From Microtetraspora sp. NBRC 13810 (lineage in GTDB: Bacteria > Actinomycetota > Actinomycetes > Streptosporangiales > Streptosporangiaceae), in contig NZ_BSRQ01000018.1 of NCBI RefSeq assembly GCF_030268685.1, forward strand, positions 1-64,000: a DNA stretch of 64,000 nt, in the 5' to 3' direction. This document shows positions 1 to 10,022 of this stretch, one piece after another. The notes beneath the pieces were generated by a model. It ran no database searches and was not told where the DNA came from. It was given only the letters and a program-made list of their open reading frames with translations. Position 1 is the stretch's first letter. Each line of letters starts with the position of its first letter. Position numbers and translations under genes: made by a program.

Positions 1-341
1 TCCTGAAATATCGCCCTATCGGCCACCTAGTCGCCTTCCGTTGGTCTGCTGACGGTACAGACGCATCGGCCACGGCGACGGGTTGCCCGACGGTGGGTGC
101 GATCCAGGGAAATTCGATGGCGGGCGGGGACAAAGGCGTGGGTTGGGCCGCGTAGGCCCAGCCCAGAGCCTCTAGTATTCGTTCCTGAAGCAATTGCCCG
201 AACTCTCGCCAGTGCCGACCCCGACCTTTCTCGTCCCAGGTTCGTCAAGCCCAACCGCGTCCCGCATCACACGCCCGGTCGCGAGGTCCTGGCCCTCGGG
301 GTAAGTGACGGGTTCGAGCCCTCGCAGGTTGGGCCGGCCGT
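1..341. other. No confident gene
   Basis: I see no reading frame with convincing codon bias here. A 7-bp complementary pair (CCCAACC at 250-256, GGTTGGG at 327-333) encloses a TTCGAGC string that recalls a tRNA T-loop, but the T-stem does not pair and no anticodon arm forms, so I do not call a tRNA. Confidence 0.6.
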
Positions 342-464
342 TCACAGATTGCCGTGTTCGCGCATGGCCGCGACCAGCAGGGTGTCCAGGACGTCCTGGG
401 ATGCCTGGAGGCGGGTGACGGTTTCGGTGAGGCGGCCGCGTTCGCGGCGGAGGCCGGCGATCAT
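342..464 (-). CDS. Tiny ORF, 40 aa, unknown
   Basis: I do not recognise this product. The 40-residue ORF starts with an ATG that shares the ATGA junction with the stop of the preceding tiny ORF (461-463). That arrangement is typical of translational coupling. The peptide is charged and looks like one amphipathic helix (RRERGRLTETVTRLQ, then VLDTLLVAAMREHGNL). Its codons are strongly G/C in the third position, like real genes around it. No domain, signal peptide or membrane segment is visible. It may be the last gene of a polX transcript, but the coding status rests only on codon usage and the overlap. Confidence 0.4.
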   Translation of the reverse strand: MIAGLRRERGRLTETVTRLQASQDVLDTLLVAAMREHGNL

Positions 465-637
465 GCCAGGGCAGAGGGAGGGGACCAGGCGGAGGGGACG
501 AGCCGGTCGCCGTCGTCGTGGACGCAGTGCTCGGCCGCCCCCATGGTGGAGGGGGAGGCGGTCGCCGAGGTGGCCATGGTGGGCGGCCTCGGCGACGGGG
601 AACTCGCAGGCGTCGCCGGCGGTTGCCTGAGGCTCAT
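461..637 (-). CDS. Tiny ORF, 58 aa, unknown
   Basis: Unrecognised 58-residue ORF starting 10 nt downstream of the polX stop. The N-terminal half is Ser/Thr/Pro/Ala rich. The C-terminal part (about residues 33-58) looks more protein-like, with GAAEHCVHDDGDRLV and a SPPSALA end. There is no clear ribosome-binding site at this ATG, and internal ATGs at 577 and 544 are alternatives that give 38 or 27 aa. Its stop overlaps the next tiny ORF as ATGA. The C-terminal frame keeps high third-position GC, which argues for coding. Confidence 0.35.
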   Translation of the reverse strand: MSLRQPPATPASSPSPRPPTMATSATASPSTMGAAEHCVHDDGDRLVPSAWSPPSALA

Positions 638-646
638 GCTGAATGG

Positions 647-2356
647 TCAGACGCGGTCCTGGCCGCGGCCGAGGTACGTGAGCAGCCGGTCCAGGGGCCA
701 GGTGTTGATCACGTCGTCGGTGGTGAGCCAGGCCCGCTGGGCGATGCCGACGCCGTAGCGTTGGTTGGCGAGGTGCGGGATCGCGTGTGAGTCGCTGTCG
801 ATGGAGAACTTCACGCCGAGGTGACGGGCCAGGCGCACCAGGTCGGCGGGCAGGTCGGAGCGGTCGGGGTAGGAGTCGATCTCCATGACGGTGCCGGTGG
901 CGGCGGCGCGGCGGAAGACCGCCTCCCAGTCGGCGTCCACCTGAGGCCGCTTGCCGATCTTGCGGGTGGTGGGGTGGCCGATGATGTGGACCTGCGGGTT
1001 GTCGCAGGCGGCGATGAAGCGGGCGGTCATCTCGGCGCGTGACTGGGTGAAGTGCGAGTGCACGCTGGCCACCGTCACGTCGAAGCCGGCCAGGACCTCC
1101 TCCGGCCAGTCCACGGCGCCGTCGGGGCCGATGTTGAGCTCGGTGCCGTGCAGCAGCCGCATCCCCGGATAGCGGTCCTGCAGGCGGGCGATGCGCTCGC
1201 GCTGGTCCAGCGCCTTCTCCAGCGTCATGCGCTGCATGACCAGGTCGGGCGCGTGGTCGGTGATCGCGTAGTAGGAGTAGCCGAGCGCCGCCGCCGCGGC
1301 GACCATCTCCTCCAGGGAGGCGATGCCGTCGGTCAGGTCGGTGTGCGTGTGCAGGTCGCCCCTGAGGTCCTCCAGCGTGACCGGGACCGGGAGCTCCCCC
1401 TTCAGCGCCGCGGCCACCTCGCCGCCGTCCTCCCGCATCGTGGGCGGGATCCACGGCATGCCCAGCGCCTCGTAGATCTCCTCCTCGGTCCGCGAGGCGA
1501 TCACCCGGTCGCCGTCGAACAGGCCGTACTCGGAGAGCTTCCAGCCCTTCTTGACGGCCATCTCGCGGATCCGGACGTTGTGCTCCTTGGATCCCGTGAA
1601 GTACTGCATCGCGGCGCCCCAGGACTCGGCGGGAACGACCCGCAGATCGACCTGGAGCCCGGCGGTGGTGCGGATCGAGGTCTTCTTGTCCCCGGCGGCG
1701 ATCACCTCCGCCACGTAGGGCTGGGCGCGGAAGGACTCCATCAGGGCCGGCGGGTCGCCCGCGACCGCGAGGACGTCGACGTCGCCGACGGTGTCCTTCA
1801 TCCGGCGCAGCGAGCCCGCGTAGGCGATCCGCTCGGTGGCGCCGGACAGCGACGCGATGACCTTCTCGGCGACGTCGGTCGCGACCCCGATGTGCACCCG
1901 TGCCCCGGACTGCTCCAGCTGGTCGATGCCCTTGAGCAGGTTTTCCTCGGTCTTGGCGCCGAAGCCCCTGATGCCGGTCAGCCGCCCGGCCCTGATCGCC
2001 TCGCCCAGCGCCTCGGGGGAGTCGATGCCCAGCTCGGTGAACAGGAAGATCGCCTTCTTGGGCCCGAGCGACGGGATCCTCGTCATCCGCCTGACCCCGG
2101 CGGGCACCCGGCCCCGCAGGTCGTCGAGCTGCCGGAAGCTGCCCCGCTGGAGGAACTCCTCGACCTTCTTGGCGATCGCCTCGCCCACGCCGGGCACCTT
2201 GCGGACGTCGCCGGTCGCGATGTCCTCCGGATGGCCGGAGATCGCCTTCGCCGCCTTCTGGTAGCTGCGCACCCGGAACGCGTCGCCCCCGGTCATGGCG
2301 AACAGATCGGCGTATTCTTCCAGCGCCGCCGCGGCGTCATCGTTTGCCCGAGCCAT
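647..2356 (-). CDS. polX: DNA polymerase/3'-5' exonuclease PolX
   Basis: This is a family X DNA polymerase with a C-terminal PHP domain, which does gap-filling repair synthesis and 3'-5' exonuclease trimming in base-excision repair. It has 569 aa, the usual bacterial PolX length. A helix-hairpin-helix region lies at about residues 54-64 ([11 protein letters not shown]) with a second around 94-105. The nucleotidyltransferase site shows GDVD (Asp192, Asp194) and a third acidic residue in QVDLRV (about 237). The PHP metal site begins with GDLHTHTD at 333-340 and continues with HGTELNI and IGHPTTRK. All expected catalytic motifs are present. The ATG start follows a short GGAG. Confidence 0.95.
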   Translation of the reverse strand: MARANDDAAAALEEYADLFAMTGGDAFRVRSYQKAAKAISGHPEDIATGDVRKVPGVGEAIAKKVEEFLQRGSFRQLDDLRGRVPAGVRRMTRIPSLGPKKAIFLFTELGIDSPEALGEAIRAGRLTGIRGFGAKTEENLLKGIDQLEQSGARVHIGVATDVAEKVIASLSGATERIAYAGSLRRMKDTVGDVDVLAVAGDPPALMESFRAQPYVAEVIAAGDKKTSIRTTAGLQVDLRVVPAESWGAAMQYFTGSKEHNVRIREMAVKKGWKLSEYGLFDGDRVIASRTEEEIYEALGMPWIPPTMREDGGEVAAALKGELPVPVTLEDLRGDLHTHTDLTDGIASLEEMVAAAAALGYSYYAITDHAPDLVMQRMTLEKALDQRERIARLQDRYPGMRLLHGTELNIGPDGAVDWPEEVLAGFDVTVASVHSHFTQSRAEMTARFIAACDNPQVHIIGHPTTRKIGKRPQVDADWEAVFRRAAATGTVMEIDSYPDRSDLPADLVRLARHLGVKFSIDSDSHAIPHLANQRYGVGIAQRAWLTTDDVINTWPLDRLLTYLGRGQDRV

Positions 2357-2411
2357 GGCTCCAGCCTAGGCGCCGCCCCCGACAGTTTCCGTCCTGCCGC
2401 TCCCGGGACGA

Positions 2412-3536
2412 TCAGTTGCATCCGCAGTCGCAGGAGCACCCGTCGCACCCGTCGCATCCGTTGCAGCACTCGCCGCACGACGAGCACGCCTGGCAGCAGT
2501 CCCCGCAGGAACCGCAGGCGTCGCAGCAGTCGCCGCACCGGTCGGTGCAGGACCGGCGCTCCTCCTCCATGCCCGGCGACTCGTAGAGGCCGCACGTGCA
2601 GCAGGTGAGGGCGCCCGCCAGGCAGCCGAGCGCGGGACCGCCCTGCCGCCGGGGCGTCTCGGTGCCGGGCTGCCCGGTACCGGGTCCGGCGGCGAAGACG
2701 CGGTCCACCGTACGCGCGACCTCGGTGACCAGGAGCGCGCGTACCAGGGCGCTCCTGCGCAGGTCGAGGTCGGCGACGGCCAGGGCGAGACCGCGGGCGG
2801 CGTCGTCGCACAGGCGGCGGGCCTGCGCCGGGCCGGTGCCGGTGGCGGCGAGCGGGTTGTAGGAGCCGCTCGCGCGGTCGGCGGCGAGGTCCTCCACGGC
2901 GTCGAGCAGGTGGGCGAGACGGCCGAAGAAGCGGCCCGCCTCCGCCAGCGCGGGGACATTGTGCGGCCGGCCGGTCAGCACCCCGGTGTGCGCGAACACC
3001 GCGGCGACCGCGCTCTCCGCCGGCTCGGTCAGGTCCAGGACGGAACCCGCGGGACGCGCCTCCAGCACCGGCTGCCGCGCCAGGGCCCCGGCCAGGACGG
3101 TTGTGTCGAAGGCCAGCTCCGCCGCGTCCGCCGCGCCCGCCCGGTCCCAGCGCCGCGCCGCCCACGCCGCGCCCCTGGCCACCGCGGGCCGCCCGTAGAG
3201 CCCGTCGCCGTCGCGCACGTGGTCGCCGATCTTCCCCGCGGCGAGGATCAGCGAGGCCGCCGCCGCCAGCCGCGCCCCCTCGGCCCGCGCGTCCACCACG
3301 TCGGCCGCCGCGAACCCCCGCAGGGCGCACGGCGCGGCCCTGCGCCGCGGGTACGGCGAGCGCGCCTGGGCCTCGGTGAGCACCGAGACGAGCAGCCCGT
3401 CGTAGTTGGTGACGAGCCGGGCCGCGTGCCCGTGCCGATCCCGCAGGGTCAGGCAGAGCCCGCACAGGTGGGACAGCCACTCCCGATGCAGCCCGCCGCA
3501 CAGACTGTGCCGGCAAGGCCGGACGATTCCGAACAC
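2412..3536 (-). CDS. DUF5685 family protein with Cys-rich tail
   Basis: Matches the actinobacterial DUF5685 family of unknown function. The N terminus carries paired cysteines in a metal-site-like pattern (Cys8, Cys13, Cys24, Cys27 around CGLC). The middle of the 374-aa protein is alpha-helical and Ala-rich. The last 45 residues contain 18 cysteines arranged as three 10-residue units of the form CG[DE]CCx[AG]C, then alternating C-x-C. Such a tail could bind Zn, Cu or an Fe-S cluster, which is inference. There is no signal peptide. An AT-rich TATATA lies about 40 nt upstream of the ATG and may be the -10. Confidence 0.8.
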   Translation of the reverse strand: MFGIVRPCRHSLCGGLHREWLSHLCGLCLTLRDRHGHAARLVTNYDGLLVSVLTEAQARSPYPRRRAAPCALRGFAAADVVDARAEGARLAAAASLILAAGKIGDHVRDGDGLYGRPAVARGAAWAARRWDRAGAADAAELAFDTTVLAGALARQPVLEARPAGSVLDLTEPAESAVAAVFAHTGVLTGRPHNVPALAEAGRFFGRLAHLLDAVEDLAADRASGSYNPLAATGTGPAQARRLCDDAARGLALAVADLDLRRSALVRALLVTEVARTVDRVFAAGPGTGQPGTETPRRQGGPALGCLAGALTCCTCGLYESPGMEEERRSCTDRCGDCCDACGSCGDCCQACSSCGECCNGCDGCDGCSCDCGCN

Positions 3537-3600
3537 GCGGCCACTTTATTGACGATCACTGTGCGAGGTGGCCTATATACGACTATTCGGTCGTCCGGAA

Positions 3601-3635
3601 CCGGTCATCGGGGGCGACGGCCACCCGATGACCGG
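3601..3635 (-). terminator. Perfect 12-bp stem-loop after aldo/keto reductase
   Basis: CCGGTCATCGGG (3601-3612) pairs exactly with CCCGATGACCGG (3624-3635) around an 11-nt loop. It lies just downstream of the reductase stop on the minus strand. There is no long T-run, as is common for actinobacterial terminators. Confidence 0.6.
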
Positions 3636-3648
3636 ATGGGTACGGGGC

Positions 3649-4620
<972 letters not shown>

Positions 4621-4639
4621 GTACGCACTTTAGGCAGCG

Positions 4640-6256
4640 TCACTTGCAGCGTGTTCCGTCGGCCGGGACCTTCCCGTCCAGCAGATAGCCGTCCACGGCG
4701 GAGCGGATGCACGGGTCGCCGGTGTCGTAGGCGCCGTGGCCCTCGCCTTCCAGCGTGATCAGCACGCCCACGCCCAGTTCCTTGGCCAGCGCCGGTGCCC
4801 ACGCGTACGGCGTCGCGGGGTCGCCGATGTTGCCCACGACGACGATCGGCGGCGCTCCCTGCGCGTTGACGTCCTGCCCGGCGTTCTCTCCGGCGACCGG
4901 CCAGCCGGTGCACTGCAGCAGGTTCCACACCATGCTGCTGCCGAAGACGGACGAGACGTTGCGGAACTTCTGCGTCGCACCCTTGACGTCCTCCACGGTG
5001 AACCGCTCGTTGGTGTCGTCGCAGGTCACCGCGGTGTTCGCGGCGATGATGTTGTTGTAGCGGCCGTTCTCGTCGCGGCCGTTCTGGGCGTCGGCGAGGC
5101 TGAGCAGGATCGTGCCGTCGCCCTCGTAGGCCATCATCAGGCCCTGTGCGAGCGCGGGCCACAGTTTGGTGGAGTAGAGGCCGGTGGCGACGCCGGTGAC
5201 CCCGAGGGTCTGGCTGAGCTTGCGGCCCTGGGCGGTGTCGAGCGGGTGGGCGTCCAGCTTCTGGATCAGGGCGGCGACGTCGGACACGATCGCGTCGGCG
5301 TCCTTGCCGCCCGCGCTGAGCGGGCACCGGCGCGGGCCGGACTCCACGCAGTGCCGGGCGAAGTCGCCGAGCGCCCGCTGGAAGGCCGCCGTCTGCTGGA
5401 GGGTCAGCGCCTCGGTGCCGAGCTTGGTGTCCACGGCGCCGTCGAGCACCATCCTGCCGACGTTCGTGGGGAACTGATGCGCGTAGTTGGCGCCGAGCTC
5501 GGTGCCGTACGAGATGCCGAAGTAGTGCATCTTGGTGTCGCCCAGGGCGGCGCGCAGCCGGTCCATGTCCTTGGCGGCGTTGCTGGTGCCCACGTACGGG
5601 AGCACCTTGCCGGACCTGCTCTCGCACGCCTGGACGAACGCCCGCTGCTCCGCCGTGTAGATCGCCTCTTCCCTGGAGTCGTCGGGAGAGGAGTCGGACT
5701 GCTGCATGGCGTCCATCTGGCGGTCGTCCAGGCAGAGCACGGGGGAGCTCCTGCCGATGCCGCGCGGGTCGAAGGAGACCAGGTCGTAGCGGGTGTTGAG
5801 CTTCTTGAAGTCGGACGCCGCCTGGACGAGCGTGTCCACCCCGGAGGCGCCGGGCCCGCCGAAGTTGAAGATCAGCGACCCGATCCGCTGTCCGGGGCCG
5901 GTGGCCCTGGCCCTGATCACCTCGATCTCGATGGTGTCGCCGGTCGGCTTCGCGTAGTCCAGCGGCACGGTGAGGCGGGCGCACTCGTACCGCGCCGCCT
6001 TCGGGTCCCTGCCCGGTTTGGTGTCCCCCGGATCCGAGGAGGAGGAGGCCGGTGAGGCGGATGGCGACGCCTGCGCCGCGGACCGGTCCTTGCACGGCGC
6101 CCACGACAGCGGCTCGGTCATGGACAGATCGCCGTGCGCCGCCACCTGCGCCGCCGGGCCCCCGTCCGGCCCCTGCCCGCCGCATCCCGCCACGGCCGGC
6201 CCGAGCATGGCGACCAGCGCCCCGGCCGCGACGATCGGCCTGCTCACAACAGTCAT
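4640..6256 (-). CDS. Secreted tripeptidyl aminopeptidase-like alpha/beta hydrolase (lipoprotein)
   Basis: Exported alpha/beta-hydrolase of the SlpD/SlpE/Tap family (MEROPS S33), 538 aa, which removes tripeptides from peptide N termini outside the cell. The N terminus is a lipoprotein signal with lipobox AVAGC (Cys25). An acidic, Pro/Ser-rich spacer (about residues 60-80) precedes the catalytic domain. The nucleophile is Ser249 in GISYG, the acid is likely in GDPATPY (about 479) and the base is His507 in GEGHGAY. The oxyanion strand FNFGGPGASG is also present. A C-terminal TAP-like lid with Cys pairs completes the family layout. Confidence 0.9.
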   Translation of the reverse strand: MTVVSRPIVAAGALVAMLGPAVAGCGGQGPDGGPAAQVAAHGDLSMTEPLSWAPCKDRSAAQASPSASPASSSSDPGDTKPGRDPKAARYECARLTVPLDYAKPTGDTIEIEVIRARATGPGQRIGSLIFNFGGPGASGVDTLVQAASDFKKLNTRYDLVSFDPRGIGRSSPVLCLDDRQMDAMQQSDSSPDDSREEAIYTAEQRAFVQACESRSGKVLPYVGTSNAAKDMDRLRAALGDTKMHYFGISYGTELGANYAHQFPTNVGRMVLDGAVDTKLGTEALTLQQTAAFQRALGDFARHCVESGPRRCPLSAGGKDADAIVSDVAALIQKLDAHPLDTAQGRKLSQTLGVTGVATGLYSTKLWPALAQGLMMAYEGDGTILLSLADAQNGRDENGRYNNIIAANTAVTCDDTNERFTVEDVKGATQKFRNVSSVFGSSMVWNLLQCTGWPVAGENAGQDVNAQGAPPIVVVGNIGDPATPYAWAPALAKELGVGVLITLEGEGHGAYDTGDPCIRSAVDGYLLDGKVPADGTRCK

Positions 6257-6579
6257 ACGACACCCCCAAGACAGTCACAGCGGGGGATTTCACCACCCTA
6301 CGCCGCGCCCGCCACCGACCGCCCGAGACGCGCCGGACACACCTCCGGGCCCCGTCCCGGACTCCCCTCCCGTCCCCGGAGGACTGGGGGCCGGGCTTCC
6401 ACGGAGACGACTCCCAGGTCCGGCGCAGGGGCCGGAGACCCGCTCCGTCCGGCCGAAGGTCGGGGAATTTCGCCGGGTGCGACACGGCTTCCAGTCATTT
6501 GAAAGTGGTATGCACAAGCTTGACTGCGAGTGGCTTGCGAAGTTTCGCGCGTTCTATGGTGATCGTTGGGCGGAGTGAC
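6257..6579. other. Divergent intergenic region, no gene
   Basis: This 323-bp stretch separates the divergent lipoprotein hydrolase and ankyrin genes. The right third (about 6490-6560) is less GC-rich and contains a TTGACT at 6520-6525 that may belong to the ankyrin promoter. I cannot assign a matching -10 with confidence. Nothing else is evident. Confidence 0.5.
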
Positions 6580-7554
6580 ATGGACGGTTGGGGCCTTGAC
6601 TGGGCGGCGTGGCAGCGCATCACACCGGAGGTGCTCGGTGAGCGGCTGGCCGCCGGGGCGAACCCCGACGCGGGCCTGCCTGCCCTCGGCAACACCCCGC
6701 TCTTCGAGGTGCTGAACCGGCCGGCCGCCCGGGAGATGATCGAGTTGCTCGTCGCCTACGGCGCCAAGGTCGACGCGGTGAACCTGCTCGGCCAGACGCC
6801 GTTGTGGGAGGCCGTCCGGATCGGGCGGCGCGACGCCGTGACCGCGCTGCTGAGGGCCGGGGCCGACCCGTGGCGCAGACTGTTCGGCCAGTGGTCGCCC
6901 GGCCTGCTCGGACTGTGCGGGCCGTTCGCGGACCTCTTCGAGGACCTGCCGGGCGGCCTGCGTCTCGGGCCCAACATGAGGGAGCTCCAGGACTACGCCG
7001 ACGTGCTGATCGACTCCTACGGCACCTGGAAGTTCGAGGGGAACCCCGCCTTCGGCTTCATCTCCGGCGTCCGGGAGGAGGAGGTCGTCCGCCGCCTCGG
7101 CGCCGACCCGGACGCCTGCCCGCCGATCCCGCAGGGCGGGCACCCCTCCGGTTGCCGCTCAGGCGGCGCCGGCCACGAGACCATCCACCTGGCCACCTCC
7201 CCGTGGGGCGGCGTCGTGCTCCACCAGTACGACGGCGTGGCGCTGGTCGTCGAGCGGATCTGCCGAGCCCTGACCACCCCCTACGGCCTGATGGCCAGCG
7301 TCCTCGACGACCCCGGCGGCCGGGCGTACGTGCACGTCTGGCAGGACGGCCGCCGGGTCCGCCAGATCGAGCCCGGCCAGGAGCCCGGCGCGGAGGGCCG
7401 CATCGAGGAGTGGTTATGCCGTTTCGGTGACCTGAGCGGCGTCTACGGCCGGATGGAACGCGCCCTCGCCTGCATGAGCATGATCACCGGCGTCGCGGCC
7501 GAGGAACAGTGGACCCACGAGGCCCCCCACCGCCGGATCAAGGTCTCCCGCTGA
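6580..7554 (+). CDS. Ankyrin-repeat protein with unknown C-terminal domain
   Basis: Cytoplasmic 324-aa protein. Residues 20-105 form two to three ankyrin repeats (GNTPLFEVLNRPAAREMIELL, then GQTPLWEAVRIGRRDAVTALLRAGADP). The rest (about 110-324) is a globular domain I do not recognise, with GGVVLHQYDGVALVVERICRA and HVWQDGRRVRQ. I chose the ATG at 6580 because GGAG lies four bases upstream; an ATG at 6556 has no such site. Lone ankyrin proteins of this shape in actinomycetes are sometimes immunity or partner-binding proteins, but nothing nearby shows a toxin. Confidence 0.8.
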   Translation: MDGWGLDWAAWQRITPEVLGERLAAGANPDAGLPALGNTPLFEVLNRPAAREMIELLVAYGAKVDAVNLLGQTPLWEAVRIGRRDAVTALLRAGADPWRRLFGQWSPGLLGLCGPFADLFEDLPGGLRLGPNMRELQDYADVLIDSYGTWKFEGNPAFGFISGVREEEVVRRLGADPDACPPIPQGGHPSGCRSGGAGHETIHLATSPWGGVVLHQYDGVALVVERICRALTTPYGLMASVLDDPGGRAYVHVWQDGRRVRQIEPGQEPGAEGRIEEWLCRFGDLSGVYGRMERALACMSMITGVAAEEQWTHEAPHRRIKVSR

Positions 7555-7764
7555 CGCCTGTCAAGCCTGTCAAGCGCCTTGCAAGCGTCCCGTGTCACTC
7601 CGCGATAAACGGCCGCCGGGTTCGGTTCCGCCGTCCCGGCCGGCCGATATGCGGTTCCAATTCCATATTGCCTGGTGAATACGGAGTCATATGGAGAATG
7701 GTCACAGATTCCCGCCTGGGAGTATTTCCAGGCGGCAAGACGTGAACAAGGGAAAGGGGCGGGG

Positions 7765-8481
7765 TCAGCCGACGGCCTGGCCGACGAGGTGGCCTATGCC
7801 GTAGGTGATGGCGGCGGCGGCCGCGCCGAGGGCCAGCTGCCGGGTGCCGCCGAAGAGGGGGGATCGGGTGGTGAGGCGGGCCACCAGGGCGCCGGCGGCG
7901 AAGAGGGCGAGGGCGGTCAGGACGATCGCGGCGGCGACCGAGCCTACGCCGAGCAGGAAGGGCAGCACCGGGATGAGCGCGCCGACGGCGAAGGCGGCGA
8001 ACGACGAGCCGGCCGCGACCCACGGGGAGGGCAGGTCGTCGGGGTCGAGGCCGAGCTCCTCGCGGGCGTGCACCCGCCAGGCGACCTCGTCGTTCTTGTG
8101 CAGCTCCTCGGCCACCTGCCGGGCGAGCTGAGGGGACAGGCCGCGGGACTCGTAGACTAGCGCGAGCTCCTCCCGCTCCGCCTCCGGATTCCTGGCGATC
8201 TCCCGGCGTTCGACGGCGATCTCGGCCCGGGTCAGCTCCGTCTGGGAGGCCACCGACGTGTACTCGCCGACGGCCATCGAGAACGCGCCCGCGGCCAGGC
8301 CCGCGAGGCCGGCGACGGTGACCGCCGCCCCGGAGCCGCCGCCGCCCACGACGCCGGCGATCAGCGCCGAGTTGGAGACCAGGCCGTCCATGACGCCGAA
8401 CACGGCGGGGCGCAGCCAGCCGCCGGTGACGTCCCGGTGATGTTTGTGCTGCTCCGCCACCTGCTCCTGCAGGGTGGTCAT
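7765..8481 (-). CDS. VIT1/CCC1-type iron/manganese transporter
   Basis: Membrane transporter of the VIT1/CCC1 family, 238 aa, which moves Fe2+/Mn2+ out of the cytoplasm. The first helix carries the family motif GVMDGLVSNSALIAGV, followed by GAFSMAVGEYTSVASQTE. A charged cytoplasmic metal-binding segment (about residues 90-145, rich in Glu and with HKNDEVAWRVHAREELG) precedes the last three helices. The start at 8481 has GGAGGA seven bases upstream, and longer in-frame extensions lack a site. Two palindromes in the upstream gap may be its operators. Confidence 0.9.
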   Translation of the reverse strand: MTTLQEQVAEQHKHHRDVTGGWLRPAVFGVMDGLVSNSALIAGVVGGGGSGAAVTVAGLAGLAAGAFSMAVGEYTSVASQTELTRAEIAVERREIARNPEAEREELALVYESRGLSPQLARQVAEELHKNDEVAWRVHAREELGLDPDDLPSPWVAAGSSFAAFAVGALIPVLPFLLGVGSVAAAIVLTALALFAAGALVARLTTRSPLFGGTRQLALGAAAAAITYGIGHLVGQAVG

Positions 8482-8593
8482 CTGAGTTCCTCCACGTCTG
8501 GACGACGCCGGGGGGCCGCTTGGCACGCCAAGGCCGCGAGAACCCGTGGCGGCCGGCCGTACGGCTGTGCGGTGCCCCGGTCCCGTCATCATG

Positions 8594-8605
8594 TAACAGT
8601 TGTTA
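8594..8605 (-). promoter_or_regulatory. TAACA-GT-TGTTA palindrome upstream of VIT1 gene
   Basis: A perfect 12-bp inverted repeat lies in the AT-rich part of the gap, 113 bases upstream of the transporter start. It is a candidate repressor site; the binding protein is unknown. Confidence 0.4.
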
Positions 8606-8623
8606 GATTGTGCTCTTATTTCA

Positions 8624-8638
8624 TTGTACTGGGTACAA
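8624..8638 (-). promoter_or_regulatory. TTGTAC-TGG-GTACAA palindrome upstream of VIT1 gene
   Basis: A perfect 6+3+6 inverted repeat lies 30 bp from the first palindrome (centre to centre about 31). It does not match the IdeR or Zur consensus I know. It may be an operator or core-promoter element for the metal transporter. Confidence 0.4.
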
Positions 8639-8663
8639 GTTGGGATAGGACAGGCTAAGACAG

Positions 8664-10022
8664 TCAGGAGGCGGCCTGGGCGGCTCCCGCCAGGAGGGAG
8701 CCGTACTGGATGGCGACCAGATGGCCGATCGGGATCGTCTCCGCCGGGGTGCCGGACTCCGCCTCCGCGCACCACGCGGCGTACGTCCCGGCGAGGGAGG
8801 CGGCGTGGCCGCGGATGGCCGGGGTGCCGTTGCCGATGGCCAGCTCGCCCTCCAGGGCGCGCAGCAGCATGCCGCCGAACCTCAGCCGGAAACTGTGCAC
8901 GATCTCCCGTCCCGACTGGCGCTCGGCGACCGTGGCCGGGCGTTCCGCGGCGGGCTGGGCGGCGCGCAGCTCGTTGGTCACGGCGGTGGCGTCGATGAGC
9001 GGCACGAAGAACCTGCTCGCCCGCAGGAAGGGCGAGTCGCTCACCACGTCCCCGCGCACCTCCTCCATGACCCGGCCGAGCACGGCGGACGTGGCGCGCA
9101 TGTCCGCCGCCTGCGCCAGCAGCAGGTCACGGTAGACGTCGCCGGTCGCCGAGAGGTCGGCGGCCGACGGGTCGCGCCAGTAGGGCAGCTCGGCGGCGAT
9201 CGAGAGCGTGCCGTACCTGGCCGCGTAGGAGTCGCTGCCCCCGCCGCCGCCGACCGCCGCCGCCGGATCCTGGCCCATCTTCTCCGCGTAGTCGTAGGAG
9301 TCGCGCATGTCAGGGAGCTGGAAGACCGACTCCTCGAACCGGCGCATCGAGGGGTGCTCGGGCTCGCCCGCGTGCAGCGGCACGCCGTACCGGCGGGCGA
9401 GGTCCTTGAGCACCCCGTGCAGCGCGGGCTCGGGCCGGTTGAGGTAGAAGAAGGCCCCGCCCAGCTCCGCGTTGTGCAACGTGGTCATGAACGCGGGCCG
9501 GGTGTCGTCGATCAGCCGCATCAGCGCCAGCGTCTCCGGCAGCACCCGGTCGAAGTACGCCCCCTTGTAGGCGAAGGGGAAGGTCCACTCCACCTGCTCG
9601 TGGCCCGCCGGCCGGTAGAAGTGCCTCCCGTAGTGCGACTTGGTGAAGGGACCGGCGAACCAGCCCTCGTTGAGCCTGGTCCCGTCCGGGTCCAGGCAGG
9701 CCACGATGTGCCAGGTGTAGCCGGTGCGGGCGCGCAGCCCCGGGTCGGCGCACAGCCGGGCGGCGAGGTGCACGACGGTCAGGCCGCCGATGGGCTCGTT
9801 GGGGTGCGGCATGGCCGCGACCAGCGCGTGCCGGGGACCGTCGCCGACGGTGAGGCACCACATCGGCTCGCCCAGCCGGGAGGTGCCGACGCGGCGCAGG
9901 GCGGCGACGTCCTGCCGGTCCGCCGCGAGCCGGGTGAGGCCGGCGGTGACCTCGTCCACGGTGGAGAACCGGGTGTAGCCGGGGACGGTGTCGAGTTCGC
10001 CGGCCAGCCATGATTCGAGCAC
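8664..10022 (-). CDS. M14-family zinc carboxypeptidase-like peptidase
   Basis: Metallopeptidase of the M14 family, 452 aa, with no signal peptide. The first zinc ligands are in MPHPNEPIGG (His73, Glu76). A later histidine in TTLHNAELGG (about 182) fits the third ligand. RFEESVFQL and SIAAELPYWRDPSAAD resemble the substrate and catalytic-Glu region. It is likely a cytosolic peptidase or amidase acting on small peptides. The GTG start follows GAAGGGG by seven bases. The C-terminal 110 residues look like a helical domain. Confidence 0.85.
   Translation of the reverse strand: MLESWLAGELDTVPGYTRFSTVDEVTAGLTRLAADRQDVAALRRVGTSRLGEPMWCLTVGDGPRHALVAAMPHPNEPIGGLTVVHLAARLCADPGLRARTGYTWHIVACLDPDGTRLNEGWFAGPFTKSHYGRHFYRPAGHEQVEWTFPFAYKGAYFDRVLPETLALMRLIDDTRPAFMTTLHNAELGGAFFYLNRPEPALHGVLKDLARRYGVPLHAGEPEHPSMRRFEESVFQLPDMRDSYDYAEKMGQDPAAAVGGGGGSDSYAARYGTLSIAAELPYWRDPSAADLSATGDVYRDLLLAQAADMRATSAVLGRVMEEVRGDVVSDSPFLRASRFFVPLIDATAVTNELRAAQPAAERPATVAERQSGREIVHSFRLRFGGMLLRALEGELAIGNGTPAIRGHAASLAGTYAAWCAEAESGTPAETIPIGHLVAIQYGSLLAGAAQAAS

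Noticed and set aside
250-333. tRNA-like segment with complementary ends and a TTCGAGC loop
   Set aside because: The T-stem has only three pairs, D and anticodon arms do not fold, and the 84-nt length would need a class II tRNA variable arm that is not seen.
342-1454. Long minus-strand ORF (370 codons) over the polX C terminus
   Set aside because: Most of it is an Arg/Pro/His-rich shadow of the polX frame; only its last 40 codons (342-464) look coding and are listed separately.
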